Source of the DNA: an uncultured Pelagibacteraceae bacterium | Lineage (GTDB): Bacteria > Pseudomonadota > Alphaproteobacteria > Pelagibacterales > Pelagibacteraceae | Assembly (NCBI GenBank): GCA_902533955.1 | Contig: CACANV010000035.1 | Location: forward strand, 1-7,324 | Direction: 5' to 3' | Length of the DNA: 7,324 nucleotides | Shown: in pieces, positions 6,309 to 7,324 of the stretch | How the letters are laid out: each line of letters begins with the position of its first letter | Numbering within the stretch: the stretch's first letter is position 1 | Translations under genes and position numbers: made by a program | The notes under the pieces: generated by a model | What the model saw: only the letters and a program-made list of their open reading frames with translations | Told to the model about the DNA's origin: nothing | Database searches by the model: none

Positions 6309-7324
6309 CACTACCCTCAACTACTGCTTTTAAAAGATCTGATTGTGTAATTACACCAATGCTATTTTGATTATTATCTTTAACAATTAATGATTTTTGA
6401 TTTGATTTTGAAATTTCTATAAGTTTACTTAATAACTCGTTTTCACTTACGCTCTGTAAATCCTCAGGTAATTTACTATTTCTACTTTCATAATCCTCAA
6501 TAGTTTGCATGATTGATTTTGCCTGAACAACTTTAAGTCTAGATATTCCTTTTACAAAATCAGCCACATATTCGTCTGCAGGACTAATTACAATTTGCTC
6601 TGGAGTTCCAATTTGAATTACTTTACCATCTCTCATAATCGCAATTCTATGGCCTACTCTTACTGCTTCATCTAAATCATGAGTAATAAAGACAGTGGTC
6701 TTTTTCATTTTTTTTGAAAGTTTAATAAATTCAGACTGGAGCTGTCTTCTAATGAGAGGGTCTAATGCGCTAAACGGTTCATCCATTAAAAGAAATTCAG
6801 GATCTGCTGCTAGTGCTCTTGCAAGACCCACTCTTTGTTGCATACCTCCAGATAATTCATGAGCAAATTTATTGCCCCAACCTTGCAATTCAACAATTTC
6901 TAAAATTTTATTTGCAACATCTAATCTATCATTTTTACTAATGCCTCTTATTTCTAATGGCATTGCTATATTGTCAACAACAGATCTATGAGGCATTAGA
7001 GCAAAATTTTGAAAAACCATACCTATTTTTTTATTTCTTAATTCTTGTAAATTCTCTCGATCAAGGTCCATTACATCTTTGCCGTTAATCAAAATCTTTC
7101 CTGAAGTAGGCTCCAAAAGTCTATTAATATGTCTTACTAATGTTGATTTTCCACTTCCTGAAAGTCCCATTACACAAAATATTTCACCTTGTTTAACGTC
7201 AAAAGAAACGTTTGAAACACCAATAACCGAATTATATTCTTCTAGAGCTTCTGTCTTTGAAATTCCTTGATTTTGGATTGCATCTAAAGCATCTTTGGAA
7301 GTATTTCCAAAAACCTTCCAAACA
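6298..7324 (-). CDS. proV: ProV-type ATPase of a quaternary-amine ABC importer (5' end outside window)
   Basis: The frame stays open from the stop at 6298-6300 to the window edge (first full codon at 7323), giving 341 visible residues. The ATG at 7170 lies within the Walker A region and is not the start. The visible N-terminus VWKVFGN matches the first conserved block of ProV/OpuAA, so probably only some tens of residues are missing (E. coli ProV is 400). Seen in order: Walker A GLSGSGKST (bases 7141-7167), Q-loop MVFQNFALMPH, signature ELSGGMQQRVGLARAL, Walker B FLLMDEPFSALDP, and H-loop VFITHDLDEA. A C-terminal CBS region follows (last 75 residues, SLIVKDNNQNSIGVITQSDLL), which in OpuA-type transporters senses ionic strength or nucleotides. 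It energises uptake through the ProW permease. No substrate-binding protein gene is in view; it may lie to the right of the window. Confidence 0.93.
   Translation of the reverse strand, partial: VWKVFGNTSKDALDAIQNQGISKTEALEEYNSVIGVSNVSFDVKQGEIFCVMGLSGSGKSTLVRHINRLLEPTSGKILINGKDVMDLDRENLQELRNKKIGMVFQNFALMPHRSVVDNIAMPLEIRGISKNDRLDVANKILEIVELQGWGNKFAHELSGGMQQRVGLARALAADPEFLLMDEPFSALDPLIRRQLQSEFIKLSKKMKKTTVFITHDLDEAVRVGHRIAIMRDGKVIQIGTPEQIVISPADEYVADFVKGISRLKVVQAKSIMQTIEDYESRNSKLPEDLQSVSENELLSKLIEISKSNQKSLIVKDNNQNSIGVITQSDLLKAVVEGSDGE
6314..6318 (-). promoter_or_regulatory. Shine-Dalgarno site of proW
   Basis: On the minus strand GAGGG sits 5 bases before the ATG at 6308, inside the last codons of proV. 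It is the clearest ribosome site in the window. It decides the proW start over the TTG at 6320 and fits coupled translation of the permease with the ATPase. Confidence 0.7.

Noticed and set aside
6298..7170. Complete 290-residue ATPase starting at the ATG at 7170
   Set aside because: This Met sits one residue before the Walker A glycine; the frame continues to the window edge with ProV-like sequence, so the gene is cut by the window rather than short.
7079..7270. Plus-strand open frame of 63 residues
   Set aside because: Antisense to the Walker A region of proV, whose coding capacity is certain.
1..7324. Mobile element, phage, CRISPR or defence system
   Set aside because: No direct repeat array, transposase, integrase, terminal inverted repeats or defence-family protein is visible; all nine genes belong to known housekeeping, transport or catabolic families.

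Overview
The window is AT-rich, very tightly packed bacterial DNA: nine genes, no gap longer than 10 bases, several overlapping or abutting genes, and few recognisable Shine-Dalgarno sites. The Lys/Asn/Ile-rich proteins most resemble alphaproteobacterial families. Together this suggests a streamlined marine alphaproteobacterium of the SAR11/Pelagibacterales type. That assignment is an inference from composition and gene content, since no marker gene is present.

Left part (1-1333, plus strand): the C-terminal end of a bifunctional aldolase/short-chain dehydrogenase is followed after 9 bases, in the same reading frame, by a complete BKACE-family (DUF849) beta-keto acid cleavage enzyme. This looks like the end of a carbon-catabolic operon whose first genes lie outside the window.

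Middle (1339-2597): a secreted or periplasmic histidine phosphatase on the minus strand lies head-to-head with a family 5 (UDGb) iron-sulfur uracil-DNA glycosylase on the plus strand. Their start codons are 2 bases apart, so each promoter or leader must lie inside the other gene.

Right part (2599-7324, minus strand): a five-gene run is transcribed right to left. It holds a ProV-type ABC ATPase (5' end outside the window), a ProW-type permease with an unusual N-terminal extension, an MFS transporter, a LysE/ArgO-type amino-acid exporter and a YbgC-type hot-dog thioesterase. Junctions are 11-base overlap, 8-base gap, 4-base overlap and 1-base gap, so this is very probably one transcript. ProV and ProW form the membrane and ATPase parts of a quaternary-amine (glycine betaine, proline betaine, choline, carnitine or TMAO type) importer. 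No substrate-binding protein is visible, and two unrelated secondary transporters follow.

I see no RNA genes, mobile elements, CRISPR arrays, phage genes or defence genes. The most unusual items are the permease's N-terminal membrane plus coiled-coil extension, the aldolase/dehydrogenase-BKACE pairing, and the thioesterase located at the end of a transport operon rather than in a tol-pal cluster.
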